DNA from: a virus | Length of the DNA stretch: 39,262 nucleotides | Virus record (IMG/VR): IMGVR_UViG_3300014499_000002 | Location: 1 to 39,262 of that record | Strand: one strand, 5' to 3' | Part shown: in pieces, positions 25,349 through 32,632 of the stretch | Layout of the letters: each line of letters begins with the position of its first letter | How positions within the stretch are numbered: the stretch's first letter is position 1 | Notes under the pieces: model-generated | What the model saw: the letters and a program-made list of their open reading frames with translations, nothing else | Database searches by the model: none | Told to the model about the DNA's origin: nothing | Made by a program: the position numbers and the translations under genes

Positions 25349-25699
25349 ATGGATATTATAGAACTAAAACAAACAGCAATTGTGCATCAATTAGCATACT
25401 ATTTAGCAGATAATATTAGAGAATGTATTGCCACTGATTATTTAACCTATTATTGGCAAGATAATGTGTGTACATTCTCACCAGAAATTACTCACTACAG
25501 ACACGTGACTTATAAAGAAAATGTACTCGATATTCCACTACAAGATTTTATATCTTTAGGGGCGATATATGAGCTATATTTTGACGTAGGTTCCGGCGCT
25601 GAATTACATATAAATAGTATAAGTAATGTGATTGCTATTATTGAATGCTATTACCTAGATTTTCAACATAAACTTAAGGATAAAAATGACCCCAAATAA
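25349..25699 (+). CDS. Early protein of unknown function
   Basis: 116 residues, acidic, aromatic-rich (HQLAYYLADNIRECIATDYLTYYWQDN). Overlaps the next gene by 14 nt. No family recognised; small acidic early proteins like this are sometimes host-takeover or anti-defence factors, which is only a possibility here. Confidence 0.6.
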   Translation: MDIIELKQTAIVHQLAYYLADNIRECIATDYLTYYWQDNVCTFSPEITHYRHVTYKENVLDIPLQDFISLGAIYELYFDVGSGAELHINSISNVIAIIECYYLDFQHKLKDKNDPK

Positions 25700-26042
25700 A
25701 AATGATGTTATAGAAGTAACTACTAATACTATTGACGATGAAGATCAGTTTCAGATTATTCGCGATCAAGCTATTAGGAACAAAGCCTACCTCATGAAAC
25801 AATTTGATCAAATTTTGCACGCTATGAAAAGTGTTAATCATCAAGAAAAACAACATGCAATCATGGTTGGGACTATTATACTGCATCTTGCTAAGCAATT
25901 TACCGGGATTATGATTGAAACTTTTCACAAAATGGAATGTGAACGCTTATCCTGGGATGAAGTAAAAGCTATTATAATCGCTGATATACAAGAAGACTTG
26001 AATTGTATTGTCCTTAAAACAGCATCAGACCTAGAACACTAG
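25686..26042 (+). CDS. Early helical protein, last gene of the left plus operon
   Basis: 118 residues, nearly all helical (RDQAIRNKAYLMKQFDQILHAMKSVNHQEKQHAIMVGTIILHLAKQFTGIMIETFHKM), with no cysteine pairs or catalytic motif. Followed by a terminator-like hairpin. Confidence 0.6.
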   Translation: MTPNKNDVIEVTTNTIDDEDQFQIIRDQAIRNKAYLMKQFDQILHAMKSVNHQEKQHAIMVGTIILHLAKQFTGIMIETFHKMECERLSWDEVKAIIIADIQEDLNCIVLKTASDLEH

Positions 26043-26055
26043 CAAAGTGCCCTAT

Positions 26056-26085
26056 AAACGCCATATTTGCGTTTTGGGGCGTTTT
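26056..26085 (+). terminator. Terminator-like competing hairpins after the left plus operon
   Basis: AAACGC (26056-26061) pairs with GCGTTT (26069-26074), followed by a T; the same 5' arm, AAACGCC, can instead pair with GGCGTTT at 26078-26084, followed by TTTT-rich sequence. It lies between convergent genes ending at 26042 and 26115. The two alternative stems could reflect a bidirectional or regulated terminator. Confidence 0.5.
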
Positions 26086-26114
26086 CACACAAACCCTATG
26101 CGTAGATACTAAAT

Positions 26115-26441
26115 TTATCTAAACGGCTTCCTTAGAGTAAATTTACTGGATTTTATCGCATTACTTACCACGTTCTTCGGTTTAGAATGTCGTTTATGGT
26201 CTTCTACAAACAATGTATCTCTGCCATTCGCATAATCAGGCATTCCATTATCTCGCCAAAGCTCTATATGTGCCGCAAGCGCCTCGATAGGCAATTCCCC
26301 GTTCAACATATCGCACTTGTCGTGATCGTCCAACAGGCGCGTGCTGATTAGCTCAGCTCTAACGCATAGCATCTTTGCTAGCTCCCTTAACAAGCCTTTG
26401 CAATGCTCTACCGATAGGGGTATTAGTCGGGAACTGTCCAT
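26115..26441 (-). CDS. Unknown protein downstream of the replication gene
   Basis: 108 residues. LLRELAKMLCVRAELISTRLLDDHDKCDMLNGELPIEALAAHIELWRDNGMPDYANGRD is well-formed helical sequence. It overlaps the upstream reading frame by 83 nt, so its start is uncertain: a later start or a frameshifted fusion of the two is possible. Being next to the initiator, a replication accessory role is plausible but not shown. Confidence 0.5.
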   Translation of the reverse strand: MDSSRLIPLSVEHCKGLLRELAKMLCVRAELISTRLLDDHDKCDMLNGELPIEALAAHIELWRDNGMPDYANGRDTLFVEDHKRHSKPKNVVSNAIKSSKFTLRKPFR

Positions 26442-26562
26442 ATTCTGATAATCCTATTAATTGCCGTATCACTGGCATATTTTCAGCTAACCCCCGTAAA
26501 TGCGCATACTGCGGAAGTATTCCTGACTTTGGCGGATGGTCCATATCCATATCAATAATCAT
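26359..26562 (-). CDS. Small unknown protein overlapping the next gene
   Basis: 67 residues, starting MIIDMDMDHPPKSGILPQYA and ending QFPTNTPIGRALQRLVKGASKDAMR. It lies 9 nt downstream of the replication gene and overlaps the following frame by 83 nt. The long overlap is unusual and may mark an ancestral frameshift. Confidence 0.45.
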   Translation of the reverse strand: MIIDMDMDHPPKSGILPQYAHLRGLAENMPVIRQLIGLSEYGQFPTNTPIGRALQRLVKGASKDAMR

Positions 26563-26571
26563 GTAAACACC

Positions 26572-27411
26572 CTATCTTGCATTGCGTTTTTGTTGTTCCT
26601 CTCGGTTAAAGCGTATATTTCGCTCAATGCGCTCTTGGGCGGTTTCTTGTTGTTGGTTTGTGTTGATAGAAGTAACAGTCGATTTCCCTTTTGTGATGAT
26701 TTCGCCGAGATACTCGCCTTTACGCAGGTAGGAAGCAGGTGATTTTATGTATTGCAGGTCTTGCCATTGGGTGTGTTTTGCTTTGCGTAGCTCTATATCG
26801 GCAATAATCACGTTAAGTCGTTCGTCGTCTTTGCCTACAATGGTTTTAAATGCTTTGTATGCATCACCTGGATCTTGTTTTTTTGGGTAAGCATTGTAGA
26901 AACGCATAAACCGTGGGCATTTTTGGTGTTCATGGGTTTTAGAAGACTTATTCACAGTCGTTGATTCGTCAGAATCGACAAGTGTTTTATTATTTTTAAT
27001 TTCTTTATTTATATTCTTATTATTATAGTCGCATGGATGAGACGTTGAACGTCGCATGGATGAGACGTTGACGTCGCATGGATGAGACTTTGGTGCAATT
27101 TCTGCACAATCAGTTTCTATAAGCCTTTCTGGGCGTACAAGATACCGTTTTCCATTTATTTTACGTCGAATGAGTTCGTTGTGATTTTCAAAATAATTAA
27201 GTGCTCGATAAACTTGCGCTCTCGATAGCTTTGTCCGTTCACACAACGCCTCTTCAGCAAGAAAGCAGGTTTTATTATGGTTCCAAAATTGAAAGATAGT
27301 CTCATATACTCGGAGGAAGCCAATGCTTAAATCAGGCAAGTCAATAATATGGGATGGGACAATAAAAAAAGCAGATTGATAAATAGGGGTGTTGTTATTT
27401 AGTTCAGACAT
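26572..27411 (-). CDS. Replication initiator (O-like) with internal origin
   Basis: 279 residues from MSELNNNTPIYQSAFF, with AGGAG about 9 nt upstream; upstream in-frame ATGs lie in a repeat-rich leader and are rejected. Residues about 25-100 form a winged helix (CERTKLSRAQVYRALNYFENHNELIRRK). The C-terminal half has FMRFYNAYPKKQDPGDAYKAFKTI (about 165-190) and a YIKSPASYLRKGEYL block, typical of O/DnaT-type phage initiators that recruit helicase. The linker between them encodes three iterons and an AT-rich tract, as lambda O encodes lambda ori. Confidence 0.8.
   Translation of the reverse strand: MSELNNNTPIYQSAFFIVPSHIIDLPDLSIGFLRVYETIFQFWNHNKTCFLAEEALCERTKLSRAQVYRALNYFENHNELIRRKINGKRYLVRPERLIETDCAEIAPKSHPCDVNVSSMRRSTSHPCDYNNKNINKEIKNNKTLVDSDESTTVNKSSKTHEHQKCPRFMRFYNAYPKKQDPGDAYKAFKTIVGKDDERLNVIIADIELRKAKHTQWQDLQYIKSPASYLRKGEYLGEIITKGKSTVTSINTNQQQETAQERIERNIRFNREEQQKRNAR
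26948..27093. other. ori: Probable replication origin inside the initiator gene
   Basis: Three iterons with the unit GTCGCATGGATGAGAC begin at 27028, 27051 and 27073 (spacing 23 and 22 bp). Next to them lies an almost pure AT stretch (26985-27027), a likely unwinding element, then an inverted GATTC/GAATC (26963-26976) and a TTATTCACA DnaA box (26948-26956). The iterons lie in different frames, so DNA is conserved rather than peptide. This is the layout of lambda ori within gene O. Confidence 0.8.
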
Positions 27412-27441
27412 GATATAATGCTCCTGTGTTGTATGTTGTGC

Positions 27442-27538
27442 AGCACATTGTTGTATGTGTTTGTAGCACATTGTTGTTGTAGTAATAATTATTATTCTGG
27501 GCAGAACGTAATTATTAGTAGTCGAGGCAGGATGCCTC
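27442..27538. promoter_or_regulatory. Repeats and hairpin in the leader of the initiator gene
   Basis: AGCACATTGTTGT occurs at 27442-27454 and 27465-27477, spaced 23 bp as the iterons are. Upstream (on the minus strand) lies a short hairpin, GAGGCA-GGA-TGCCTC (27524-27538). Both are in the 171-nt leader 27412-27582, which holds no gene. Candidate sites for autoregulation of the initiator. Confidence 0.5.
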
Positions 27539-27582
27539 AACCTCTCTATTATGCCTTAATTATAGGGAACTTAACAGGAGTA

Positions 27583-27864
27583 TTAGCTTGTTTCGATAGT
27601 CATAACATAGTCTTTGTAATCCTTTCCAAGACGGGTTGTACCAAATCCACCAAGCGCATTTTGAAAAGCGATATATACATCCCCTGCTAATCCCTTATCC
27701 TCAAAATCAAAAATAACCGGAGCCATGTGCGGTGAGTTAACATATATTGTTATCCGTGAGATTAACTTTTGCTGGCAATATATGTCTTCCACAAATGAAA
27801 TTGACGCAATTAAATCGGCATTAATTATTGAAGTATGCGATGATATATTAATATCTAAAAACAT
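27583..27864 (-). CDS. Unknown protein upstream of the initiator
   Basis: 93 residues, beta-type with no recognised motif (ADLIASISFVEDIYCQQKLISRITIYVNS). Lies between a small membrane protein gene and the initiator leader. Confidence 0.55.
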   Translation of the reverse strand: MFLDINISSHTSIINADLIASISFVEDIYCQQKLISRITIYVNSPHMAPVIFDFEDKGLAGDVYIAFQNALGGFGTTRLGKDYKDYVMTIETS

Positions 27865-27879
27865 GATAATTTCCTTATA

Positions 27880-28032
27880 TTATTCAAAGAATTTCAGGTA
27901 AATAAATCCACTAATTATACCAAATCCAAGCCCACATATTACCATATCCAAGCCATGTAAATAGGTATATATCCATGGATATATTAGGCCACATATTCCA
28001 ATACTAAACCATGTACACCCTAATAATCGCAT
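27880..28032 (-). CDS. 50-residue membrane protein
   Basis: MRLLGCTWFSIGICGLIYPW begins one hydrophobic segment, and a second (MVICGLGFGIISGFIYLKFF) follows a short polar turn, so a two-span hairpin is likely. Stop at 27880-27882; it fits the gap between flanking genes with 15 nt and 10 nt spaces. Function unknown. Confidence 0.5.
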   Translation of the reverse strand: MRLLGCTWFSIGICGLIYPWIYTYLHGLDMVICGLGFGIISGFIYLKFFE

Positions 28033-28042
28033 TAAATATCCC

Positions 28043-28318
28043 CTATTGTTCTGTTAAACCATCGGCACTTGTTAATATAATTTTTTCCATTATATCTTGC
28101 ATAAATTTATCTAAGTTATTGAAAAAATAATCCACATGTTTGTGCAGTAATAGTCCGACCATTAACAAATGTTTTAGCTCCAATTCATTATTTAATTTCG
28201 CGTTTAAGTCAATTTGTTCTATCATTTTCATAACCATGTTTGCTATACTTACAAGCTTAGAATGTACTTCAAGAATCGATATTGTTTCCTCGTCTATTTT
28301 ACTATCATTAATCATCAT
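28043..28318 (-). CDS. Small helical protein next to the Cro-like regulator
   Basis: 91 residues, helical (ILEVHSKLVSIANMVMKMIEQIDLNAKLNNELELKHLLMVGLLLHKHVDYFFNNL). Overlaps the Cro-like gene by 11 nt and so is co-expressed. Family unknown. Confidence 0.55.
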   Translation of the reverse strand: MMINDSKIDEETISILEVHSKLVSIANMVMKMIEQIDLNAKLNNELELKHLLMVGLLLHKHVDYFFNNLDKFMQDIMEKIILTSADGLTEQ

Positions 28319-28571
28319 TGTTTCCTTGTTTAATAGAACGTTTTACACCAATTAAACCCTGTCTATAAGTTAGTTTACCAATATTATCTGGGATTAAATG
28401 CACTGAATCAGCAGCCAGTATTCCATTAGTATAGATATGGATTTTAAGTTGATGAACTGCTGGAAAGGTTGCTTTCCTGCGCCAGTGGTCAAAATTCTGA
28501 GGTGATATTCCTAACGCTAAGCATAATTTGTATTGTGAGCCAAAATGTCCCACTGCCTCTTCTAATGTCAT
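28308..28571 (-). CDS. Cro-like helix-turn-helix regulator
   Basis: 87 residues. The N-terminus MTLEEAVGHFGSQYKLCLAL followed by GISPQNFDHWRRKATFPAVHQLKI is a helix-turn-helix of the P22 Cro/YdaS type (usual length 60-75), where Q/S-rich recognition follows a FGSQ..LA.ALGIS core. It is transcribed divergently from the recombination operon and probably controls it, and perhaps the similar promoter at 23653. No partner repressor gene is seen. Confidence 0.75.
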   Translation of the reverse strand: MTLEEAVGHFGSQYKLCLALGISPQNFDHWRRKATFPAVHQLKIHIYTNGILAADSVHLIPDNIGKLTYRQGLIGVKRSIKQGNNDD

Positions 28572-28620
28572 AACAAACCCCTACTCATATAATGATAGCA
28601 ATACTATACACAAAAAATGC

Positions 28621-28648
28621 TTGCATTAAAAGTTATTTTTGATATACT
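28621..28648 (+). promoter_or_regulatory. Early promoter of the recombination operon and Cro-facing control region
   Basis: TTGCAT (28621-28626), 16-bp spacer, TATACT (28643-28648). The adjacent bases carry an AATGC-TT-GCATT dyad (28616-28627) and TATACACAAAA (28605-28615), the complement of TTTTGTGTATA found at the -10 of the 23653 promoter. Divergent from the Cro-like gene. Confidence 0.65.
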
Positions 28649-28676
28649 AGCTAAGTCGGGTTTAACAAGGATGATA

Positions 28677-28946
28677 ATGTACTACACAGCACTTGAAATT
28701 GAATGTTTTATTATTGGATTCATTGGTGGATTAAGTGCGCTTACCATTGCCATGATAGGGCTAAAGCAATATTTTACCAGGCAATACATGCGTTATGCGA
28801 GACGTAGAAACAACATGTCACAAGACCAGAAAATAAAGAATCATAATATACATTTGAACATCATACATAAAGATATGGGTGATATGCGCAAAGATATTTA
28901 TGATTTATTTCAAGAAGTGGAGGTTTTACACCATGCAAAAGACTGA
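28677..28946 (+). CDS. Membrane-anchored small protein
   Basis: 89 residues from the ATG at 28677 (AAGGA just upstream). An N-terminal membrane span (ECFIIGFIGGLSALTIAMIGL) is followed by a basic then coiled-coil cytoplasmic part (RQYMRYARRRNN, ...HKDMGDMRKDIYDLFQEVEVL). First gene of the recombination operon, overlapping the exonuclease start by 14 nt. Function unknown. Confidence 0.6.
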   Translation: MYYTALEIECFIIGFIGGLSALTIAMIGLKQYFTRQYMRYARRRNNMSQDQKIKNHNIHLNIIHKDMGDMRKDIYDLFQEVEVLHHAKD

Positions 28947-29763
28947 TGAAGCGCTCCTAGGCGTATTTAGTATTACAAATGATGATTACCATAGCTCTCC
29001 AGGGGTATCACGCTCTATGTTAATGCTTATGGAACAATCACCCTTACACTACTGGCATCAATACATTAACCCTGATTTTATAAAGCCTGAGCCTACTGAA
29101 CCGATGGTATTTGGATCGGCAGTACACACGGCTGTTCTTGAACCGCATCAATTTCATGACCAATATTATGCCTTAGATAAGATAGACCGACGTACTACGG
29201 CTGGCAAAGCGCAATATGCTAAAGCCATGGCTGAGAGTGCAGGCAAACAACTGCTATCTTGCGAGCAATACGACGCTATTAAACAAATAAATACTACAAT
29301 ACATAATAATGCTGAAGCACGCCAACTCATAGACTATGGAAAAATAGAGCGTTCTATCTACTGGCAAGACCCTGATACTGGTCTACTATGCAAATGCCGT
29401 CCTGATATCTGGCATGATGACATGATTATTGACCTTAAAACTGCTAAAGATGCGACATTTCGAGCCTTTAGGAATGAGACATTTTCACGCGGCTATCACA
29501 TACAAGCAGGAATGATACAGGAAGCGTTGCGCCATGCTTGTAACAAAGAAATGTATAACTTTGTTTATCTAACGATTGAGAAAACGCCTCCCTATGCCAT
29601 TGCGATATTTATACTGGATGAGGAGGTTATAGAGCATGGTGTACAGGAATTCAAACGGTTATTGCAGCGGCTTAAGCATTGTAAAGACGCTAATATATGG
29701 CCAAGCTATGAGACTAGAACACTAACACTGCCAGGATATTTTAAATACGAGGTGATTGAATGA
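28933..29763 (+). CDS. RecE/exonuclease VIII-like PD-(D/E)xK nuclease
   Basis: 276 residues, starting at MQKTDEALLGV (GGAGG about 9 nt upstream; an earlier frame start lies within the previous gene). FGSAVHTAVLEP (60-71, His65), KCRPDIW (Asp158), MIIDLKTA (Asp167 and Lys169) and HIQAGMIQEAL (Gln191) are the conserved residues of the PD-(D/E)xK exonuclease VIII-like family (DUF3799). It would degrade one strand of double-stranded DNA ends to yield 3' overhangs for the RecT-like partner two genes downstream. Confidence 0.85.
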   Translation: MQKTDEALLGVFSITNDDYHSSPGVSRSMLMLMEQSPLHYWHQYINPDFIKPEPTEPMVFGSAVHTAVLEPHQFHDQYYALDKIDRRTTAGKAQYAKAMAESAGKQLLSCEQYDAIKQINTTIHNNAEARQLIDYGKIERSIYWQDPDTGLLCKCRPDIWHDDMIIDLKTAKDATFRAFRNETFSRGYHIQAGMIQEALRHACNKEMYNFVYLTIEKTPPYAIAIFILDEEVIEHGVQEFKRLLQRLKHCKDANIWPSYETRTLTLPGYFKYEVIE

Positions 29764-29903
29764 CCTTGATTAGAGACGTTGCTCTGGCCGAATTAGTAAG
29801 ACTTAAAAAATTATTTATCTGTTGGGTTTGCGGCTATATCTCAAACATTGAAAAACAGCATTATCAAGATGGCTGTATAAATTGCCTGGAGAAAAAAGAA
29901 TGA
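29760..29903 (+). CDS. 47-residue zinc-ribbon protein between recE- and recT-like genes
   Basis: CWVC and CINC pairs, 16-18 residues apart, form a probable zinc ribbon. Its ATG overlaps the exonuclease stop (ATGA) and its stop overlaps the RecT-like ATG, so translation of all three is coupled. Role in recombination is a guess from position only. Confidence 0.6.
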   Translation: MTLIRDVALAELVRLKKLFICWVCGYISNIEKQHYQDGCINCLEKKE

Positions 29904-30919
29904 CTAACGAACTAATTGCATTACAAGAAGAAAATGTGGAGCTTAGAACAAAACTTCAAATGGCCTCCTTGCAAATACAAAAAACGTCTCGCCTAGAAGA
30001 TAGTTTGTTTTCCCCGGCGTTATACGAGCACTACTCTAAAATAGCGCAACGTTTTTCTAGGTCAACGCTTATTCCAAAAAACTATATTGGCAAGCCTGAT
30101 GATATCTTTATTGCCATGGCCATGGGCTACCAGCTAGGCTTCAGTGTCGAGCAGTCATTGCAGGATATTGCTGTAATCAATGGGCGTCCATGCCTATGGG
30201 GTGACGGTTTATTGGCTCTAATCTACGCGCATAATCAGCTAGAATATCTTACTGAACACCAATTGCTAGATAACAAAGGCAATGTGATAGGCGCAGCATG
30301 TACAATCAAACGCAAAGGACATCCCGAACACATTGAAAACTTTACAATAGAGGATGCTAAGAAAGCTAATCTCTGGGGCAAACAAGGGCCATGGTCACAA
30401 TACCCTAATAGAATGCTTAAGATGCGTGCACGGTCTTTTGCGGTGCGTGATAAATTCTCTGATGCATTGCGTGGTGTTAAAGTAGCTGAAGAGGTTATGG
30501 ATTATATCGATGCGGAACCAGTCCAAAAATCTGCCACAAGAGCTTCAAATAAGCTAATGGAATTATTGCAAAACAAGGAATCTAGTCATGCTAATGCGAC
30601 TTTGCAAACCACTTCGATTACTGTTCCAGTGCTGGTTGAGCCGCCGTATAGCGAAGATTCGCCGCAAGCAATTAGTGACATTCAGCCCGAAGAAATGGGC
30701 AAAACTAGAACAAAAAAAGATAACACTCCAGATCCAAAAGATGCGCTCCCAATAACTGATGAGCTATTAGACGAGGTTTCAGGGTTACTACAGGAAAAGC
30801 CCCTAGATAAAGACCGTATGGATAGTGCAATGCGCTATTTTGAAGTGACAGCTATTGAAGATATGACCATCGGGCAGGCTAAACGGTTTATTGAGATTAT
30901 TAATAAGACGGTGCGCTGA
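29900..30919 (+). CDS. RecT-family single-strand annealing protein
   Basis: 339 residues from MTNELIALQEENVEL (GGAGA upstream). The block GKPDDIFIAMAMGYQLGFSVEQSLQDIAVINGRPCLWGDGLLALI (about 65-110) and the later EDAKKANLWGKQGPWSQYPNRMLKMRARSFAVRDKF (about 152-190) are hallmark sequences of RecT-like phage recombinases. It would coat single strands made by the exonuclease and anneal them. C-terminal part is linker-like. Confidence 0.85.
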   Translation: MTNELIALQEENVELRTKLQMASLQIQKTSRLEDSLFSPALYEHYSKIAQRFSRSTLIPKNYIGKPDDIFIAMAMGYQLGFSVEQSLQDIAVINGRPCLWGDGLLALIYAHNQLEYLTEHQLLDNKGNVIGAACTIKRKGHPEHIENFTIEDAKKANLWGKQGPWSQYPNRMLKMRARSFAVRDKFSDALRGVKVAEEVMDYIDAEPVQKSATRASNKLMELLQNKESSHANATLQTTSITVPVLVEPPYSEDSPQAISDIQPEEMGKTRTKKDNTPDPKDALPITDELLDEVSGLLQEKPLDKDRMDSAMRYFEVTAIEDMTIGQAKRFIEIINKTVR

Positions 30920-31095
30920 TGCATGAATATCTAGGCGATGGAGCATATATAGAATATGATGGCTTTGGATTTATATTGAGAGCCAACGACCATCGTGATC
31001 AATTATGCACAGATAAAATATATTTGGAGCCTCGCGCTATAATATTATTAAATGAATTCGTTAAACGTATTCAGTCCAAGGAGACAGTTGAATGA
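30919..31095 (+). CDS. 58-residue conserved early phage protein
   Basis: MHEYLGDGAYIEYDGFGFIL opens a compact beta protein with RANDHRDQLCTDKIYLEP, a pattern found in small early phage proteins of unknown function. Its ATG overlaps the RecT-like stop by one base. Confidence 0.6.
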   Translation: MHEYLGDGAYIEYDGFGFILRANDHRDQLCTDKIYLEPRAIILLNEFVKRIQSKETVE

Positions 31096-31298
31096 TTAAC
31101 CTCTCAATTCTAGGCATAGAGATTGCCTTGTTATGGGGTGCAATTGTTATTCTAGCGTTTTGGTGTCATCGTCTTGGCAGCAAATTATCAATATTACACT
31201 TTACCTATAGCCGTTTACTTGAAAATCAAAGCAATCAATTTGTAGAAAAGCTCGTTAAAGAAATCGAGGATTCAATAGCCAAACAAAATGAGATTTAG
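31092..31298 (+). CDS. Small single-span membrane protein
   Basis: 68 residues. ILGIEIALLWGAIVILAFWCH is one membrane span; the C-terminal half is helical and charged. Overlaps its neighbours by 4 and 11 nt. Could be a spanin or regulator, but no motif decides. Confidence 0.55.
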   Translation: MINLSILGIEIALLWGAIVILAFWCHRLGSKLSILHFTYSRLLENQSNQFVEKLVKEIEDSIAKQNEI

Positions 31299-31389
31299 CG
31301 AACGTGAATATATATTGATTGGTATCATAATGTGCCAACTTGTTATAAATTTTTCATTAATTGGGATGGTTGTTAAATTATTACATTAA
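31288..31389 (+). CDS. 33-residue membrane peptide
   Basis: Starts MRFSEREYILIGIIMCQLVI and has one hydrophobic span. Overlaps the preceding gene by 11 nt; no family. Confidence 0.4.
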   Translation: MRFSEREYILIGIIMCQLVINFSLIGMVVKLLH

Positions 31390-31403
31390 AAAGAGGACTT
31401 ATC

Positions 31404-31547
31404 ATGGATGACTTGACGAAAGACGATCTTGAGGATTTGCATTTAGTTTATAGAACGTTTTGTACTGATGATGGAACCCAAAGTCAACGTGAGTTAACCA
31501 ATCTTGAGAGTGGAATACTAGACAAACCATTACCGCCGATGCCATGA
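31404..31547 (+). CDS. 47-residue acidic protein
   Basis: Starts MDDLTKDDLEDLHLVYRTFC, acidic, with a PLPPMP end. GAGGA lies 8 nt before the ATG. Last gene of the recombination operon; convergent with the VRR-NUC gene 4 nt away. The second half (TQSQRELTNLESGIL) looks helical. Confidence 0.5.
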   Translation: MDDLTKDDLEDLHLVYRTFCTDDGTQSQRELTNLESGILDKPLPPMP

Positions 31548-31551
31548 TTTC

Positions 31552-31908
31552 TCACTTAGAATCCTTAAGGTAATTAGTTATAACCTTAACGGCCGCATCA
31601 TAACCAAAGCAAAAACAAGCATAATAGCCTCGCTTTGATAGTGTCGCAATGAATTTCTTCTGTGATAGGCTGGGTTTACCCGTCTTGGATTTCATCTCTA
31701 TAAACAAGCCAGGATAGCGTGTTGTAGGCCATGGAATCATGAGATCAGGAACGCCCGCTTTAACACCTAGTCGCTTGAGTTTTGCGCCGTATAGTCTGGA
31801 ACACTTTCGTTCATTAGCAATATGGAAGGTACAGGCTGCTACTTCTGGGTAATTCCATGCAAGCCATTCTAATAGTGTTATCTGGTCTAGTTCTTCAGCT
31901 TTTAGCAT
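31552..31908 (-). CDS. VRR-NUC domain endonuclease
   Basis: 118 residues. GVPDLMIPW (Asp55), GLFIEMKSK (Glu71 and Lys73) and SLSQKKF (Gln83) fit the VRR-NUC PD-(D/E)xK fold in its short phage form. Such stand-alone nucleases may act on Holliday-like or flap structures during replication or packaging. Its ribosome site lies in the loop of a hairpin 2 nt upstream of the start codon. Confidence 0.85.
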   Translation of the reverse strand: MLKAEELDQITLLEWLAWNYPEVAACTFHIANERKCSRLYGAKLKRLGVKAGVPDLMIPWPTTRYPGLFIEMKSKTGKPSLSQKKFIATLSKRGYYACFCFGYDAAVKVITNYLKDSK

Positions 31909-31910
31909 TG

Positions 31911-31932
31911 TAACTTAAATCCTTTTAAGTTA
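31911..31932 (-). promoter_or_regulatory. Hairpin enclosing the ribosome site of the VRR-NUC gene
   Basis: Perfect 9-bp stem TAACTTAAA (31911-31919)/TTTAAGTTA (31924-31932) with a 4-nt loop that is AGGA on the mRNA. The start codon (31906-31908) follows 2 nt later. This could keep the ribosome from binding, or act as a terminator for transcripts arriving from upstream. Confidence 0.6.
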
Positions 31933-31979
31933 TATTGTTTTGCACGCTTTTTTATTGAAAGTCCAACTTAGCACTCCAG

Positions 31980-32513
31980 CTACCAAGCTGCTCTTTTTAA
32001 CCAATCTTCTAAAAATACTTTGTCACTAGGTGTTATCTCAACGAGACTAATATAGAATTCTTTTGACATATCGCGAAGTTCTTCATGTAAATAGGTTTCT
32101 GGTAGGCCATTCGCTGCGTGTAAGGTATTTATGCCGAGCACACCATCTACTAATACTTGGTCATAGGACATTTTATTTATTGCGCGCTGTAATAACGTAT
32201 GTGCCTCATGTGCGCCCATATTTACAGCCATGTCGAATATTTTAGTCGCTAATTGAAGGTCTTCTAAGAGATTGTAGTTGTATTTAAACCAGAAATATTG
32301 CTTGTATAGTGTAGCTGCCTTGTCCTTGGTTAAAAATCTTACAAAATCCATGGCCATAATAGAAGTTCTACAAATATGGTTTTCCAGTACAAAATTGGCG
32401 CTTATACCAAAGTTAGTCATACCGCCTTTATCAGCCTTATTATTAGAAAGGCCACCCTCATGTGACAACACTACAGCTACAGCATAGTTAAAACGATTAT
32501 CAGAATCCTGCAT
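31980..32513 (-). CDS. Endolysin, glycosyl hydrolase family 108
   Basis: 177 residues. VVLSHEGGLSNNKADKGGMT (residues 14-33, catalytic Glu19) followed by NFGIS is the GH108 signature; the C-terminal half (IFDMAVNMGAHEAHTLLQRAINK and then LVDGVLGINTLHAAN) fits the peptidoglycan-binding domain that follows in this family. It cuts the glycan strands of peptidoglycan for host lysis. No signal peptide, so a holin or similar pore is required; small membrane proteins at 5258-5837 are candidates. Confidence 0.9.
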   Translation of the reverse strand: MQDSDNRFNYAVAVVLSHEGGLSNNKADKGGMTNFGISANFVLENHICRTSIMAMDFVRFLTKDKAATLYKQYFWFKYNYNLLEDLQLATKIFDMAVNMGAHEAHTLLQRAINKMSYDQVLVDGVLGINTLHAANGLPETYLHEELRDMSKEFYISLVEITPSDKVFLEDWLKRAAW

Positions 32514-32632
32514 ATATTATCCTTAATATATAGTGGTTTTGTTTCTCACAAAAGTACACCAACGATGCACCTGCCGATGGGACAAAACCCAAACCCGATA
32601 CTATCAGCAGACAGTAGCTAGACAATTATAGT

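Noticed and set aside
32063-32487. Plus-strand frames opposite the endolysin
   Set aside because: Antisense to a gene with a clear GH108 signature; low-complexity translations.
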